Assembly (NCBI RefSeq): GCF_025699485.1 | Contig: NZ_JANUXN010000016.1 | Span: forward strand, 39,838-103,837 | Reading direction: 5' to 3' | Length of the DNA stretch: 64,000 nt | Origin: Thauera carbonicopians | GTDB lineage: Bacteria > Pseudomonadota > Gammaproteobacteria > Burkholderiales > Rhodocyclaceae | In this document: in pieces, positions 10,016 to 19,581 of the stretch | Layout of the letters: every line of letters starts with the position of its first letter | Position numbering within the stretch: position 1 is the first letter of the stretch | Position numbers and translations under genes: made by a program | Notes under the pieces: generated by a model | What the model saw: only the letters and a program-made list of their open reading frames with translations | What the model was told of the DNA's origin: nothing | Databases searched by the model: none

Positions 10016-13000
10016 CGAACTGACCACGTTCCTGACGACCGCGACCGGCGACGGTATCCTTGGGCACCTCCTCTATCGCGGTGCGGCTTGGTCGCTGATG
10101 CGCGAGGACGGCGTGTTGCCCCCTGATGCGCCGCCGCTGGGCGCGACGATCGAAACCGATCTTGCCGAACACGGCTTCGCCCTGCTCAGGGGCGCCATGG
10201 CCCTGCGTGCTCAGGCTGGCGCCTCAAATTTGACCATCAAGGCGTTCGAGCGCGCTGCCAACGCCTTCGAAGCCCTTGTTCGCAACGGCGATTCGGAGTC
10301 GCCAGATCGTGGCTTCCGTCGCACCATAGCCGCCGCAGCCTATCACCTCGCCGGCTTCTCAGCCGTCGCCTATTCGCTATTCAACGAGACTGCGAACGAT
10401 CTCAATGCCTCGCCAGGCGAGACGGCGATCCAACACCTGATCCTGCGCGATCTTGGCCAGTTGCGTGATTTCGTTCGCGAGTGGCTGGATGACGAAGCTC
10501 ACGACGATGAGCAGATCGCCGAGTCGCTGCGGGGTGAAGAGGCTGACGTGGATGACGCGCTGTCTACCATCCTCAACACGACGATCTGCCGGGCGCTGGC
10601 GCATTTTGATTTCGCGCTCGAGACAGGCGAATCCGAGCCAATCGAGACCGCGCGGGCGCTGCTCGCCACCGCAGTGAGTCTGGCGGACAATGCGGAGAAT
10701 GTTCCGCTGTGGTGGATCTCGAACATTTGCCGTCACCTTATCGATGATCTCTGGCAGCATTCCCTCCATCAGAATTTGCCGACCGAGCCGCCAGGGGGAA
10801 CGGAGGAAAAATACCCGGACCTGCGCCGGCTGTTCATCTCGTCGCTCTACGCTCGCAAGACTTCCGAGGTAGAGCTATGGCCATCACAGCGCGAAGCGGC
10901 CCTGCGTTCCACCGACGTCACGGACGACCTAGTCGTCGCCTTGCCCACCAGCGCCGGCAAGACGCGGGTGGCGGAGATCGCCGCGCTTATGACCCTATCG
11001 TCGGCGCGCCGGGTGCTGATCGTCACGCCGCTGCGCGCTCTGTCGGCGCAGACCGAGCGATCTTTCAGAAAGACTTTCGCGCCCCTCGGCTTCAGCGTCT
11101 CCTCCCTTTATGGTGCCAGCGGCCTTTCGGCTGGCGATGAAGACGCGCTGCGCACCCGCGAGATCATCATCGCTACGCCAGAGAAACTCGATTTCGCCCT
11201 GCGAAGCGACCCGTCGCTGATCGATGATGTTGGCCTTATCGTCCTCGACGAAGGCCACATGATCGGCCCAAGCGAGCGTGAGATCCGCTATGAGACGCTG
11301 GTGCAACGCCTGCTTCGGCGCGCGGACGCGCGCGAACGCCGGATTGTCTGTCTCTCCGCTATCCTGCCCAGCGGCGACGAACTCAACGATCTTACCGCAT
11401 GGATACGCTCCGACGAACCGGGCGAGCCAGTGCTTTCCGACTGGCGCCCCACACGGCAGCGGTTCGGCGCGCTCACTTGGCGGGGCAAGGACGCGCTGCT
11501 TCGGCTAGACCTCGACGACGATGGGCCGTTCCTCGACAAATTCGTCATGCAGAAGCCGGCGCGGGGGAACGAGAAGAAACCCTATCCGCGCAAGAACTCG
11601 CATCTCACCCTGTTCGCCGCATGGGAGTTCGCAAGCCAGGGCAAGCGGATCCTTATCTTCTCGACCCAGGCGAATTGGGTCGAGGGCTACGGCAAGCAGG
11701 TCGTGGACCTCTGCGAGCGCGGCTATCTGGACTCGCTGCTGGAGGATGAGGCGTCGATCACCCACGCTCTGGAGGTGGGCAAGGAGTGGTTGGGCGAAGA
11801 CCATCCCGCCGTCGCCTGTCTGAAGGCAGGCGTTGCCATTCACCACGGCCGGCTACCGAGCCCGTTTTTGCGCGAGCTGGAAGTCCTGCTGTCCGAAGGT
11901 GTCCTGAAGGTCATCGTCGCGTCGCCGACGCTGGCGCAGGGACTCAACCTCAACGCCGCCGTCCTGTTAGTGCCGGTGCTGTATCGGGCGTCCGAGAAGA
12001 TCAAAGGCGAGGAGTTCGCGAACGTCGCCGGGCGCGCCGGGCGCGCCTTCGTAGACGTCGAAGGTCTCATCGTCCACGTCATGTTCGATAAGATCGATTG
12101 GCGAAAGGAGGAGTGGCGAAAGCTGGTCGCCTCCGCCAAGGCCCGCACGCTGAAGAGTGGCCTCATCCAGATCGTCGCCGAGATCCTTGAGCGCCTGTCC
12201 TGCGAAGGTGTCCTGGATCGCGATGATGCTTGGGAATATCTCGCCAATGCTCGTGAAGCCTGGAGATCGTCTGAGGAGGAAGCCGCGGTTGCCGAGCACT
12301 TGGCGGCCAACGCGGAATACGCCGCTGATGGCGACGATGATGAAGGCGGCGATGACGAGTTGGAGAGCATTCACGAGGAGCCGCTTTCGCAAATCGTCGA
12401 ACGCCTCGATGCGACCGTGTTCGGACTGATCGAAGCACTCGATTCCGATCGCGCCGACCTGCCGAAGCTGTTGGACGAGGCACTCCAGGGATCGCTCTGG
12501 GCTCGCCAGATCGCCCGAGAGGGTGGGGGCGTCGCCCCATTGCACAAAAAGGTGTTCGAGGCACGCGCCGCTCTCATTTGGAAGACCACCACGGCGCAGG
12601 CGCGGCGCGGACATTTCGCCATGGGTGTCGGGCTTGAGGCTGGCCTCAGCATCGACGCCATGGCCGACGAGCTGGCCAAAGTCCTCGACCGAGCTGACGG
12701 GGCGGCGCTGAGCGGCGACATCGACGAACTTGTCGATGCGCTTGGCGGCCTTGGGGAACGCCTGCTGTTCATGCGGCCTTTCATCCCCGACAAGGCGAAC
12801 GCGCTGCCGGCAAACTGGAAAAGCATCCTACGCAGCTGGGTGTCCGGCGAGGAGGTTTCCAAGATCGGGCCGCAGAACATGCGGGCCGTCGAAGAGGCCT
12901 TTACCTATCGTTTGGTCTGGGCACTGGAAGCTGTGCGTACCCGCCGCATGTCCCTCGGCTGGTCGCCGGAGACTGTGGCCGGCGGCGCCGCAGCGGCGGT

Positions 13001-13502
13001 CGAAACTGGCGTCCCGCAGTTCATGATGGCGATGCTGATTCGCGCGGGCCTTCCATCACGGCGCGCAGCCATGGCGGCGATCGAGGACGCTAAGCCTGCC
13101 TTCTTCACGCCCGCCGAGATGCGGGCCTGGCTTGAATCCGACGAGATCACGGCCCACACGGACGCCCGCGACTGGCCGACGCCCGACACGGCCGCGCTAT
13201 GGGCGCGGTTCCGAACCGAAGCCCTCTGCGGAGGTATTCAGAAATGGTCGGTCGAACATTACAAGCGTCTGCTCGACACCGCGGCTGCCCCACCTGCTGG
13301 CCTCTATCGGATCGTCACCGATGAGGGGGACGGACGGACTTGGCTGGCCACGCCCGACTATCAGCGGATCGCCGCGTTCAAGAAGCCGGCTGTCGATCCC
13401 AAGCCCAGCCTCTTCTCGGGTCGGTTACTGGGTAACACGAGGCTGGTGGATGTCTTGCGCGTCGGCCACGGGAAACTGCGCTGGCCGTCCGTCGATGCGT
13501 GA
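10002..13502 (+). CDS. hamB: Hachiman anti-phage system helicase HamB (Ski2/Lhr-like SF2)
   Basis: An 1166-residue superfamily 2 helicase. After an N-terminal helical region of about 290 residues come the helicase motifs: I PTSAGKT at 315-321, II DEGH at 416-419, III LSAILP, a motif IV-like ILIFSTQANW, V ASPTLAQGLNLN and VI NVAGRAGRA at 674-682. This set is typical of Ski2-like helicases. A long C-terminal region of about 480 residues contains an acidic linker (DGDDDEGGDDE near 770). In Hachiman, HamB surveys DNA and restrains HamA. The TTG start at 10002 is well supported by GAGGAGG at 9986-9992, and the frame overlaps hamA by 14 bp. All helicase motifs look intact, so the system should be active. 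Confidence 0.88.
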   Translation: METIDELTTFLTTATGDGILGHLLYRGAAWSLMREDGVLPPDAPPLGATIETDLAEHGFALLRGAMALRAQAGASNLTIKAFERAANAFEALVRNGDSESPDRGFRRTIAAAAYHLAGFSAVAYSLFNETANDLNASPGETAIQHLILRDLGQLRDFVREWLDDEAHDDEQIAESLRGEEADVDDALSTILNTTICRALAHFDFALETGESEPIETARALLATAVSLADNAENVPLWWISNICRHLIDDLWQHSLHQNLPTEPPGGTEEKYPDLRRLFISSLYARKTSEVELWPSQREAALRSTDVTDDLVVALPTSAGKTRVAEIAALMTLSSARRVLIVTPLRALSAQTERSFRKTFAPLGFSVSSLYGASGLSAGDEDALRTREIIIATPEKLDFALRSDPSLIDDVGLIVLDEGHMIGPSEREIRYETLVQRLLRRADARERRIVCLSAILPSGDELNDLTAWIRSDEPGEPVLSDWRPTRQRFGALTWRGKDALLRLDLDDDGPFLDKFVMQKPARGNEKKPYPRKNSHLTLFAAWEFASQGKRILIFSTQANWVEGYGKQVVDLCERGYLDSLLEDEASITHALEVGKEWLGEDHPAVACLKAGVAIHHGRLPSPFLRELEVLLSEGVLKVIVASPTLAQGLNLNAAVLLVPVLYRASEKIKGEEFANVAGRAGRAFVDVEGLIVHVMFDKIDWRKEEWRKLVASAKARTLKSGLIQIVAEILERLSCEGVLDRDDAWEYLANAREAWRSSEEEAAVAEHLAANAEYAADGDDDEGGDDELESIHEEPLSQIVERLDATVFGLIEALDSDRADLPKLLDEALQGSLWARQIAREGGGVAPLHKKVFEARAALIWKTTTAQARRGHFAMGVGLEAGLSIDAMADELAKVLDRADGAALSGDIDELVDALGGLGERLLFMRPFIPDKANALPANWKSILRSWVSGEEVSKIGPQNMRAVEEAFTYRLVWALEAVRTRRMSLGWSPETVAGGAAAAVETGVPQFMMAMLIRAGLPSRRAAMAAIEDAKPAFFTPAEMRAWLESDEITAHTDARDWPTPDTAALWARFRTEALCGGIQKWSVEHYKRLLDTAAAPPAGLYRIVTDEGDGRTWLATPDYQRIAAFKKPAVDPKPSLFSGRLLGNTRLVDVLRVGHGKLRWPSVDA

Positions 13503-13698
13503 ATGGGAACCGTCGAGTTGCTCTGCGCCTGCAGCGGCAACCAGAAGCGCCAACCAGTGGCGAACTGAGAACCGAGCACGCTTGGAAGACAGTGGAATCT
13601 AATCCAAGAGGCAGCAATTTTACGTTAACCCGATACAGTCGGAGATGTCGCACCGCTGACCGCTTATCCGAACGTCAGCCGCAGGGAGGCGCGGGCTG

Positions 13699-13737
13699 TG
13701 TCGTGTTGCTGTCGGGTCGCTGTCGTGTTCTGTCGGG
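13699..13737. repeat. Tandem direct repeat upstream of the HTH regulator gene (possible operator)
   Basis: Two near-identical copies lie in tandem: TGTCGTGTTGCTGTCGGG at 13699-13716 and TGTCGTGTTCTGTCGGG at 13721-13737. They are separated by four bases and end about 50 bp before the regulator start. Position and tandem layout suggest an operator for the adjacent regulator, but this is inference. Confidence 0.5.
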
Positions 13738-13786
13738 AGACAGGATCTCAAACTGAGGTCGTCACCAACGAGAAAGGAGAACAGTG

Positions 13787-14476
13787 ATGACTACTGAGCA
13801 AACCAAGAAACCCCGTTTGCTGAGCCCCGAAGAGCTGGCTGCGTTCGTCAAGATTATGCGCGACATCCGCAAATGGTCCCAGGAGCAGTTGTCTGGAATA
13901 TCTGGCTTGAGCGTTCGGACGATCCAGCGTGTCGAGAGTGGTCGGCACTCCGACCTTGATACCCGTCGCGCCTTGGCGCGGGCCTTTGAGTTAGAAGACA
14001 TCGATGCTCTGAACAAGCCTTTCCACTTCCCTACAGAGGCAGAGATTGAGGCAGAAAAGGAGATATTTGACCGCGAGCACATTACGCTTGAAGCCCTGCC
14101 TCTCACCACTGGCAAGCTGCTCGCTCAACTCGCTGAGACGACGGCCATGGACCTCATTACCTCGGGCTTCGCGATGGCACGCGAGGCGGATGAGACGTTT
14201 GCGCTTCTAACCGACTACTTTCGGGAATACAGGGATTGCGCCGACCTGTACCAAGAAAGGGATAAGCTCGACATTCATGACGAAATGCAAAGCCACATCG
14301 ACAGCCTGAAGGAACTGGGCGTATCGTTGTGCTACGCAACCCGGAAGGTTGCTGTGAGATTCAGGGATGAGACCGCTAAGCCAATGGAGATGCTCACTCT
14401 GTACCTTGTCTCGTTCCCTCTGGGCAAAGAACCTGCGGAATTTGCCACGCCGAGGGACATGCCCATCAAGTTTTGA
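13787..14476 (+). CDS. XRE-family helix-turn-helix transcriptional regulator
   Basis: A 229-residue protein with an N-terminal HTH_3 domain (about residues 18-75): KIMRDIRKWSQEQLSGISG, then the recognition helix LSVRTIQRVESGR. The remaining 150 residues are helical and acidic, with no domain I recognise. ATG at 13787 is chosen because AGGAG at 13775-13779 is 7 bases upstream; the GTG immediately before it at 13784 is less well placed. It follows hamB in the same direction with a gap of about 285 bp that contains a tandem direct repeat. It may regulate the defence genes or belong to separate mobile DNA; neither is shown. Confidence 0.8.
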   Translation: MTTEQTKKPRLLSPEELAAFVKIMRDIRKWSQEQLSGISGLSVRTIQRVESGRHSDLDTRRALARAFELEDIDALNKPFHFPTEAEIEAEKEIFDREHITLEALPLTTGKLLAQLAETTAMDLITSGFAMAREADETFALLTDYFREYRDCADLYQERDKLDIHDEMQSHIDSLKELGVSLCYATRKVAVRFRDETAKPMEMLTLYLVSFPLGKEPAEFATPRDMPIKF

Positions 14477-14819
14477 GTCTCCGCGGTTCCCGGTCCCGTC
14501 GCCACCAGGTCTGCCAATATGGCGCTCTCTTCAGAGGACATATTCATTAACTGAATTGACCCGCCCGTAGTCGGCAGCCTACGGACGGGTTGATGACCAA
14601 TCGGCCGGCAGGACGTATGACGCCAATGGCCGACCAGTTCGTGCTCAGTCTCCGAATTGTATGGCGGCTCCACTCGGCAACCTGCCTTTGGAGACGGGAG
14701 ACGGCGAATGTCTCTTGTGGGTCGGTAGCCGTAGCTCGGGGGCCAAGCATCGGACAACAGCTTTGGCCGAACAACAGCCCCACCACCGAACGCCAGGTTC
14801 AAACCCGCGCAGCCCGCCC
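14477..14819. other. Intergenic region with a hairpin; end of the accessory block
   Basis: A 343-bp gap between the regulator gene and the end of cusA. It contains a hairpin with arms ACCCGCCCGTAG (14559-14570) and CTACGGACGGGT (14579-14590), 11 of 12 bases pairing, which can terminate transcription from either side. I recognise no gene in the rest. Open frames crossing it run into cusA antisense. Confidence 0.5.
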
Positions 14820-17800
14820 TCATCCCACCCGCCGCAACTCCCGCTGCTTCGCCAACACGAACAACACCGGAATCACCGCCAGCGTCAGCACCGTCGACGA
14901 CACCATGCCGCCCACCATCGGTGCGGCGATGCGGCGCATGACCTCGCTGCCCACCCCGGTGCCCCACATCACCGGCAGCAGGCCGACGACGATGGTCAGT
15001 ACCGTCATCATCTTCGGCCGCACGCGGCCTGCAGCGCCTTCCATCACCGCGGCGTGCAGTTCGGCGGCCGTGGGTTGGCGGCCTTCGGCGGCGCAGGTGG
15101 CGCACACGCGCTGCCATGCGTGGTCGAGATAGATCAGCATGATCACGCCGGTCTCGGCGGCGACGCCGGCCAGGGCGATGAAGCCGACTGCCACCGCGAC
15201 GCTCATCTGGTAATCCAGCCACCACATCAGCCAGACGCCGCCGATCAGCGCGAAGGGCACCGACAGCATCACGATCAGGGTTTCGGCCAGGCGGCGGAAG
15301 TTGAGGTACAGCAGCACGAAGATCAGCGCCAGCGTCACCGGGCCGACGATGGCAAGCCGTTCGCCGGCGCGCTCCATGTTCTCGAACTGGCCGCTCCAGG
15401 TGGCGTAGTAGCCCGGCGGGAACTGGACCTGCTCGGCCACCGCCTGGCGGGCGCGGGCGACGAAGGCGCCGAGGTCGCTCTCGCGGGTGTCCACATATAC
15501 GTAGGCGGCCAGCATCGCATTCTCGGTGCGCACCGACGCGGCGCCGCGGACGATGCTCACGTCGGCAAGCTGGCCGAGCGGCACCGCGCCGTTGGCCGTC
15601 GGCACCAGCACGCTGGCGGCGATACGCTGCGGGTCGTCGCGCAGCGCGCGCGGGTAGCGCACGCTGACGTCGTAGCGCTCCAGCCCTTCCACCGTCGTCG
15701 TCACCCGTTCGCCGCCGAGCGCGGTGGCGAGCGCCTCCTGCAGGCGGTCGATGGTCAGGCCGTGGCGCGCCAGTTGGTCGCGGCGCGGTTCGATGTCGAC
15801 GTAGTAGCCGCCGGCGACGCGTTCGGCGTAGGCGCTGCTGGTGCCGGGCAGTGCGCGCACTGCGGCTTCGACCTCCTTCGCCACCCGTTCCAGGGTTTCC
15901 AGGTCCTTGCCGAACACCTTGACGCCCACCGGTGTGCGGATGCCGGTCGACAGCATGTCGATGCGGGCCTTGATCGGCATCGTCCATGAATTGGCCAGGC
16001 CGGGGAATTTCAGCGCCGCGTCCATCTCGGCGATCAGCGCATCCACCGTCATGCCCGGGCGCCATTCGGATTCGGGCTTGAGGTTGATGACGGTCTCGAA
16101 CATCTCCAGCGGCGCCGGGTCGGTCGCGGTGTTGGCGCGGCCGGCCTTCCCGTACACCGACTCGACTTCGGGGAAGGTCTTGATGATGCGGTTGGTGGTG
16201 GCGAGCAACCGCCCGGCTTCGGTCACCGACATGCCGGGCAGCGCTGCCGGCATGTAGAAGATCGCACCTTCGTTCAGCGTCGGCATGAATTCGCTGCCGA
16301 TCTGGCGCGCGGGGATCAGCGTCACCCCCATCGCGACCAGCGCCAGCACCAGGGTTGTCAGCCTGAAGCGCATCACCAGCGCGATCAGCGGGCGGTAAGC
16401 CGCCACCAGCACGCGGTTGATCGGGTTGCGGTGCTCCGGCACGATGCGCCCGCGCACGAAGAACAGCATCAGCACCGGTACCAGCGTCACCGACAGCACC
16501 GCCGCGCCGGCCATCGCCAGTGTCTTGGTCCATGCCAGCGGCGCGAACAGCCGGCCCTCCTGGCCTTCGAGCGTGAACACCGGCAGGAAGGACACGGTGA
16601 TGATCAGCAGCGAGAAGAACAGCGCCGGCCCCACTTCGCGGCAGGCGCCGATCAGCGTCGCCCGGCGTTGTGCTTCGCTGGCGTCCGCGCCCAGCGTTTC
16701 CAGCCGCTTGTGGGCGTTCTCGATCATGACGATGGAGGCATCGACCATCGCGCCGATGGCGATCGCGATGCCGCCCAGGCTCATGATGTTGGAGCCGATG
16801 CCGAGCGCCTTCATGCCGATGAAGGCCACCAGAATGCCCAGCGGCAGGGTCACGATCGCCACCAGCGCGCTGCGCACGTGCAGCAGGAAGACGATGCAGA
16901 CTGCGGCGACGATCAGGCTTTCTTCGAACAGCGTCCAGCTCAGGGTGTCGATCGCACGCCGGATCAGGGTCGAGCGGTCGTACACCGGCACGATTTCCGC
17001 GCCCTCCGGCAGGCCGGCCTGGATTTCGCCGAGCTTGGCCTTGACCGCGTCGATCACGTCCAGCGCGTTCTCGCCGAAGCGCGCCATGACGATGCCGGAC
17101 GCCACTTCGCCCTCGCCGTTCAGCTCCGCCAGGCCGCGCCGTTCGGCCGGCACCTGCTCGACGCGGCCGACGTCGGCGATGCGCACCGGTGTGCCGTTCC
17201 CGGTCTTCAACACGATGCCGCCGATGTCCTCGATGCCGCGCAGGTAGCCACGGCCGCGCACCATGTATTCCTTTTCGGCCAGCTCGATGATGCGGCCGCC
17301 GACGTCGCGGTTCGATTCGCGGATCGCGCGCGTGACGTCGTCGAGGGCAATGCCGTAGCCCGCCAGCCGGAAAGGATCGACCGTAACCTGGTATTCGCGC
17401 ACGAAGCCGCCGACGCTGGCCACTTCGGCCACACCCTCGGCCTGGGTCAATTGGTAGCGCAGATACCAATCCTGCAGGCTGCGCGTGTCGGCCAGCGACA
17501 TGTCCTTGCCGGTGACGGCGTACTGATAGACCCAGCCCACGCCGGTCGCATCCGGCCCGATCTGCGGCGCCACGCCCTGCGGCAGCCGCGCCGCCGCGGT
17601 GCTCAGGTATTCCAGCACCCGCGAGCGTGCCCAGTAGATGTCGGTGCCGTCCTCGAAGATCACATAGACGTAGGACGCGCCGAACATCGAGAAGCCGCGC
17701 ACCACCCGCGCACGCGGCACCGCCAGCAGCGAAGTCGTCAGCGGATAGGTGACCTGGTCTTCCACCACCTGCGGCGCCTGGCCGGGGAAGTCGGTATAAA

Positions 17801-18047
17801 CGATGACCTGCACGTCGGACAGGTCGGGCAAGGCATCGAGCGGCGTGTGCTTGATCGCGTACAGCCCGCCGCCGATCAGGAACAGCGTCGCCAGCAGCAC
17901 CAGGAAGACGTTGCGCGCCGAGGCCTCGATCAGGCAGCCCAGCAGACCGCCTTCCGCCCCGCGGAATTCCTCCTCCGCCCGGTAGCCTTCCGTGCCGCCG
18001 CCGGCTTCCACTCGGCCGCCGGCGGAATCCCGTGCCGAATCAGTCAT
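14820..18047 (-). CDS. cusA: Copper/silver efflux RND pump CusA
   Basis: A 1075-residue inner-membrane RND transporter of the heavy-metal efflux class. TM1 follows LIEASARNVFLVLLAT, and periplasmic porter domains lie between TM1-TM2 and TM7-TM8. The TM4 segment reads AIAIGAMVDASIVMIENAHK, which is diagnostic of the monovalent-cation (Cu/Ag, HME4) branch rather than the CzcA Co/Zn/Cd branch. Met-rich stretches suit stepwise Cu(I) transfer. The start ATG at 18047 overlaps the end of cusB by 8 bases; longer in-frame starts lie inside cusB and are unlikely. It should form the CusCBA tripartite pump with its two upstream neighbours. Length is as usual for the family. Confidence 0.93.
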   Translation of the reverse strand: MTDSARDSAGGRVEAGGGTEGYRAEEEFRGAEGGLLGCLIEASARNVFLVLLATLFLIGGGLYAIKHTPLDALPDLSDVQVIVYTDFPGQAPQVVEDQVTYPLTTSLLAVPRARVVRGFSMFGASYVYVIFEDGTDIYWARSRVLEYLSTAAARLPQGVAPQIGPDATGVGWVYQYAVTGKDMSLADTRSLQDWYLRYQLTQAEGVAEVASVGGFVREYQVTVDPFRLAGYGIALDDVTRAIRESNRDVGGRIIELAEKEYMVRGRGYLRGIEDIGGIVLKTGNGTPVRIADVGRVEQVPAERRGLAELNGEGEVASGIVMARFGENALDVIDAVKAKLGEIQAGLPEGAEIVPVYDRSTLIRRAIDTLSWTLFEESLIVAAVCIVFLLHVRSALVAIVTLPLGILVAFIGMKALGIGSNIMSLGGIAIAIGAMVDASIVMIENAHKRLETLGADASEAQRRATLIGACREVGPALFFSLLIITVSFLPVFTLEGQEGRLFAPLAWTKTLAMAGAAVLSVTLVPVLMLFFVRGRIVPEHRNPINRVLVAAYRPLIALVMRFRLTTLVLALVAMGVTLIPARQIGSEFMPTLNEGAIFYMPAALPGMSVTEAGRLLATTNRIIKTFPEVESVYGKAGRANTATDPAPLEMFETVINLKPESEWRPGMTVDALIAEMDAALKFPGLANSWTMPIKARIDMLSTGIRTPVGVKVFGKDLETLERVAKEVEAAVRALPGTSSAYAERVAGGYYVDIEPRRDQLARHGLTIDRLQEALATALGGERVTTTVEGLERYDVSVRYPRALRDDPQRIAASVLVPTANGAVPLGQLADVSIVRGAASVRTENAMLAAYVYVDTRESDLGAFVARARQAVAEQVQFPPGYYATWSGQFENMERAGERLAIVGPVTLALIFVLLYLNFRRLAETLIVMLSVPFALIGGVWLMWWLDYQMSVAVAVGFIALAGVAAETGVIMLIYLDHAWQRVCATCAAEGRQPTAAELHAAVMEGAAGRVRPKMMTVLTIVVGLLPVMWGTGVGSEVMRRIAAPMVGGMVSSTVLTLAVIPVLFVLAKQRELRRVG

Positions 18048-19581
18048 GGCGATGCTCCGCCGCGCCTTGGGCCGGCGAGGCGCCGACCGGCTCGATGCGG
18101 GTGACGACATACTCGCCCGGCCCGCGCTCCTCGAAACGGAAGCGGATCGGCGTGCCCGACGCCAGGCCATGCACGAGATCGGGTGATTCGAGGCCGAACT
18201 CCATCGTCATCGACGGCCATTTCAGCGCCGGAATCGCTTCGTGGCTCAGCATGACGCTGCCGGTTTCGGCATCGAAATCCTCGAAGCTGCCTTCGGTGTC
18301 GTAGGCAGGCGGCGCATCGGCCTCGCCTTCGTCGGCATCGGCGAGATTCGACAGCGCCGCGCGCAACTGGCTCTCGGAATCGATCAGGAAACTGGCGGAG
18401 ACCACGACCCGTTCGCCGTCCTCCACGCCGTCGAGCACTTCGACGAAATCGCTGCCGCGCACGCCCAGGCGGACCGGCCGCGGCGCGAAACGGCCTTCGC
18501 CGAGCGCGACCAGCACCACCTGGCGGTCGCCATCGTCGATGATGGCCGATGCCGGCACGGCAATACGCGGCGCATCGCTGCCGGTCAGGACTTCGACGCG
18601 GGCGAACATGCCGGGCCGCAGCGCGCCGTCGGAGTTGTCCAGTTCGAGCCGAACCTGGGTGCTGCGTGTGGCCGCATCCAGCGTCGGGTACAGATAGGCG
18701 ACCCGCGCCTCGAAGCTGCGGCCGGGGAAGGCGTCGAGCACGAGCTGCGCGGACTGGCCGACCCGCAGTTGCGCGAGATCGCGCTCGAACACGTCGGCGA
18801 TCACCCACACCTTGGACAGATCCGCGATGCGGAACAGCGCCTCGCCGGCGGCGAAGCGCGCGCCTTCGACCGCAGTCTTCTCGAGCACGATGCCGTTGAT
18901 CGGCGCGTGCAGGGTCTGGCGCGCCCCCGACTGTCCGGCCACCTGCAGGTTGCGCAGGCGTGAGCGCGTCGCTTCGGCCAGTCGCGAAGCAGCCTCGGCG
19001 GCCTGCGGATCGGCGGCGCTTTCACGCTGCAGGCGTTCGGCGATGCGCAATTCCTCGCCCGCCGACTGTAGTTCCGGGCTGTAGGTGGAAAACAGCGGCT
19101 GGCCGCGGCGCACCACGTCGCCGGTCGCCCTGACGTGCAGGCGCTCGATCCAGCCGTCGAAGCGTGGCGCGACGACTGCCTGGGCGCGCTCATCGACTTC
19201 GATACGGCCGCTCGCGCGCACCGACTGCGACAGCGGCCGCCGCTCGACCACCGCGGTCTTCACCCCCAGCGTCTGCACCCGCGCCGGGCTCACTTTCACC
19301 ACGCCTTCGTCGCCCGGCTCCTCGCCCGCATAGACGGGGATGTAGTCCATGCCCATCGAATCCTTCTTGGGCACCGGCGAAGTGTCAGGCAGACCCATCG
19401 GATTGCGGTAGTACAGGATCTGGCGCCCCTGGCTGTCCGTCTGCGTCCCCGCCGCCCCGCTGGCGTGGCCTGAATGTTCGGTACCGTCATGCCCGATCTG
19501 CCGGCTCCCCGCCCAGTAGCCACCGCCCGCCGCCAGCGCGCCGAGCACCACCAGCGCGGCAAGCCATCCCGTCCTGTTCAC
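18040..19581 (-). CDS. cusB: Copper/silver efflux periplasmic adaptor CusB with C-terminal CusF-like domain
   Basis: A 513-residue membrane fusion protein linking CusA to the outer-membrane channel. It has an N-terminal membrane anchor (WLAALVVLGALAAGGGYWAG), a heavy-metal-binding domain (YYRNPMGLPDTSPVPKKDSM) near residue 60, lipoyl/hairpin and beta-barrel regions, and at the C-terminus about 75 residues like CusF: HEAIPALKWPSMTMEF, with the His, Trp and Met-x-Met ligands of the Cu(I) site. The start is GTG at 19581 within GTGA, overlapping the cusC stop; longer frames read into cusC. The fused CusF domain probably hands metal directly into the pump. Confidence 0.92.
   Translation of the reverse strand: MNRTGWLAALVVLGALAAGGGYWAGSRQIGHDGTEHSGHASGAAGTQTDSQGRQILYYRNPMGLPDTSPVPKKDSMGMDYIPVYAGEEPGDEGVVKVSPARVQTLGVKTAVVERRPLSQSVRASGRIEVDERAQAVVAPRFDGWIERLHVRATGDVVRRGQPLFSTYSPELQSAGEELRIAERLQRESAADPQAAEAASRLAEATRSRLRNLQVAGQSGARQTLHAPINGIVLEKTAVEGARFAAGEALFRIADLSKVWVIADVFERDLAQLRVGQSAQLVLDAFPGRSFEARVAYLYPTLDAATRSTQVRLELDNSDGALRPGMFARVEVLTGSDAPRIAVPASAIIDDGDRQVVLVALGEGRFAPRPVRLGVRGSDFVEVLDGVEDGERVVVSASFLIDSESQLRAALSNLADADEGEADAPPAYDTEGSFEDFDAETGSVMLSHEAIPALKWPSMTMEFGLESPDLVHGLASGTPIRFRFEERGPGEYVVTRIEPVGASPAQGAAEHRHD

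Noticed and set aside
14332..17469. A 1045-codon minus-strand frame overlapping cusA
   Set aside because: It is cusA read in a shifted frame, Arg- and Gly-rich and without membrane helices. The cusA frame has all RND features.
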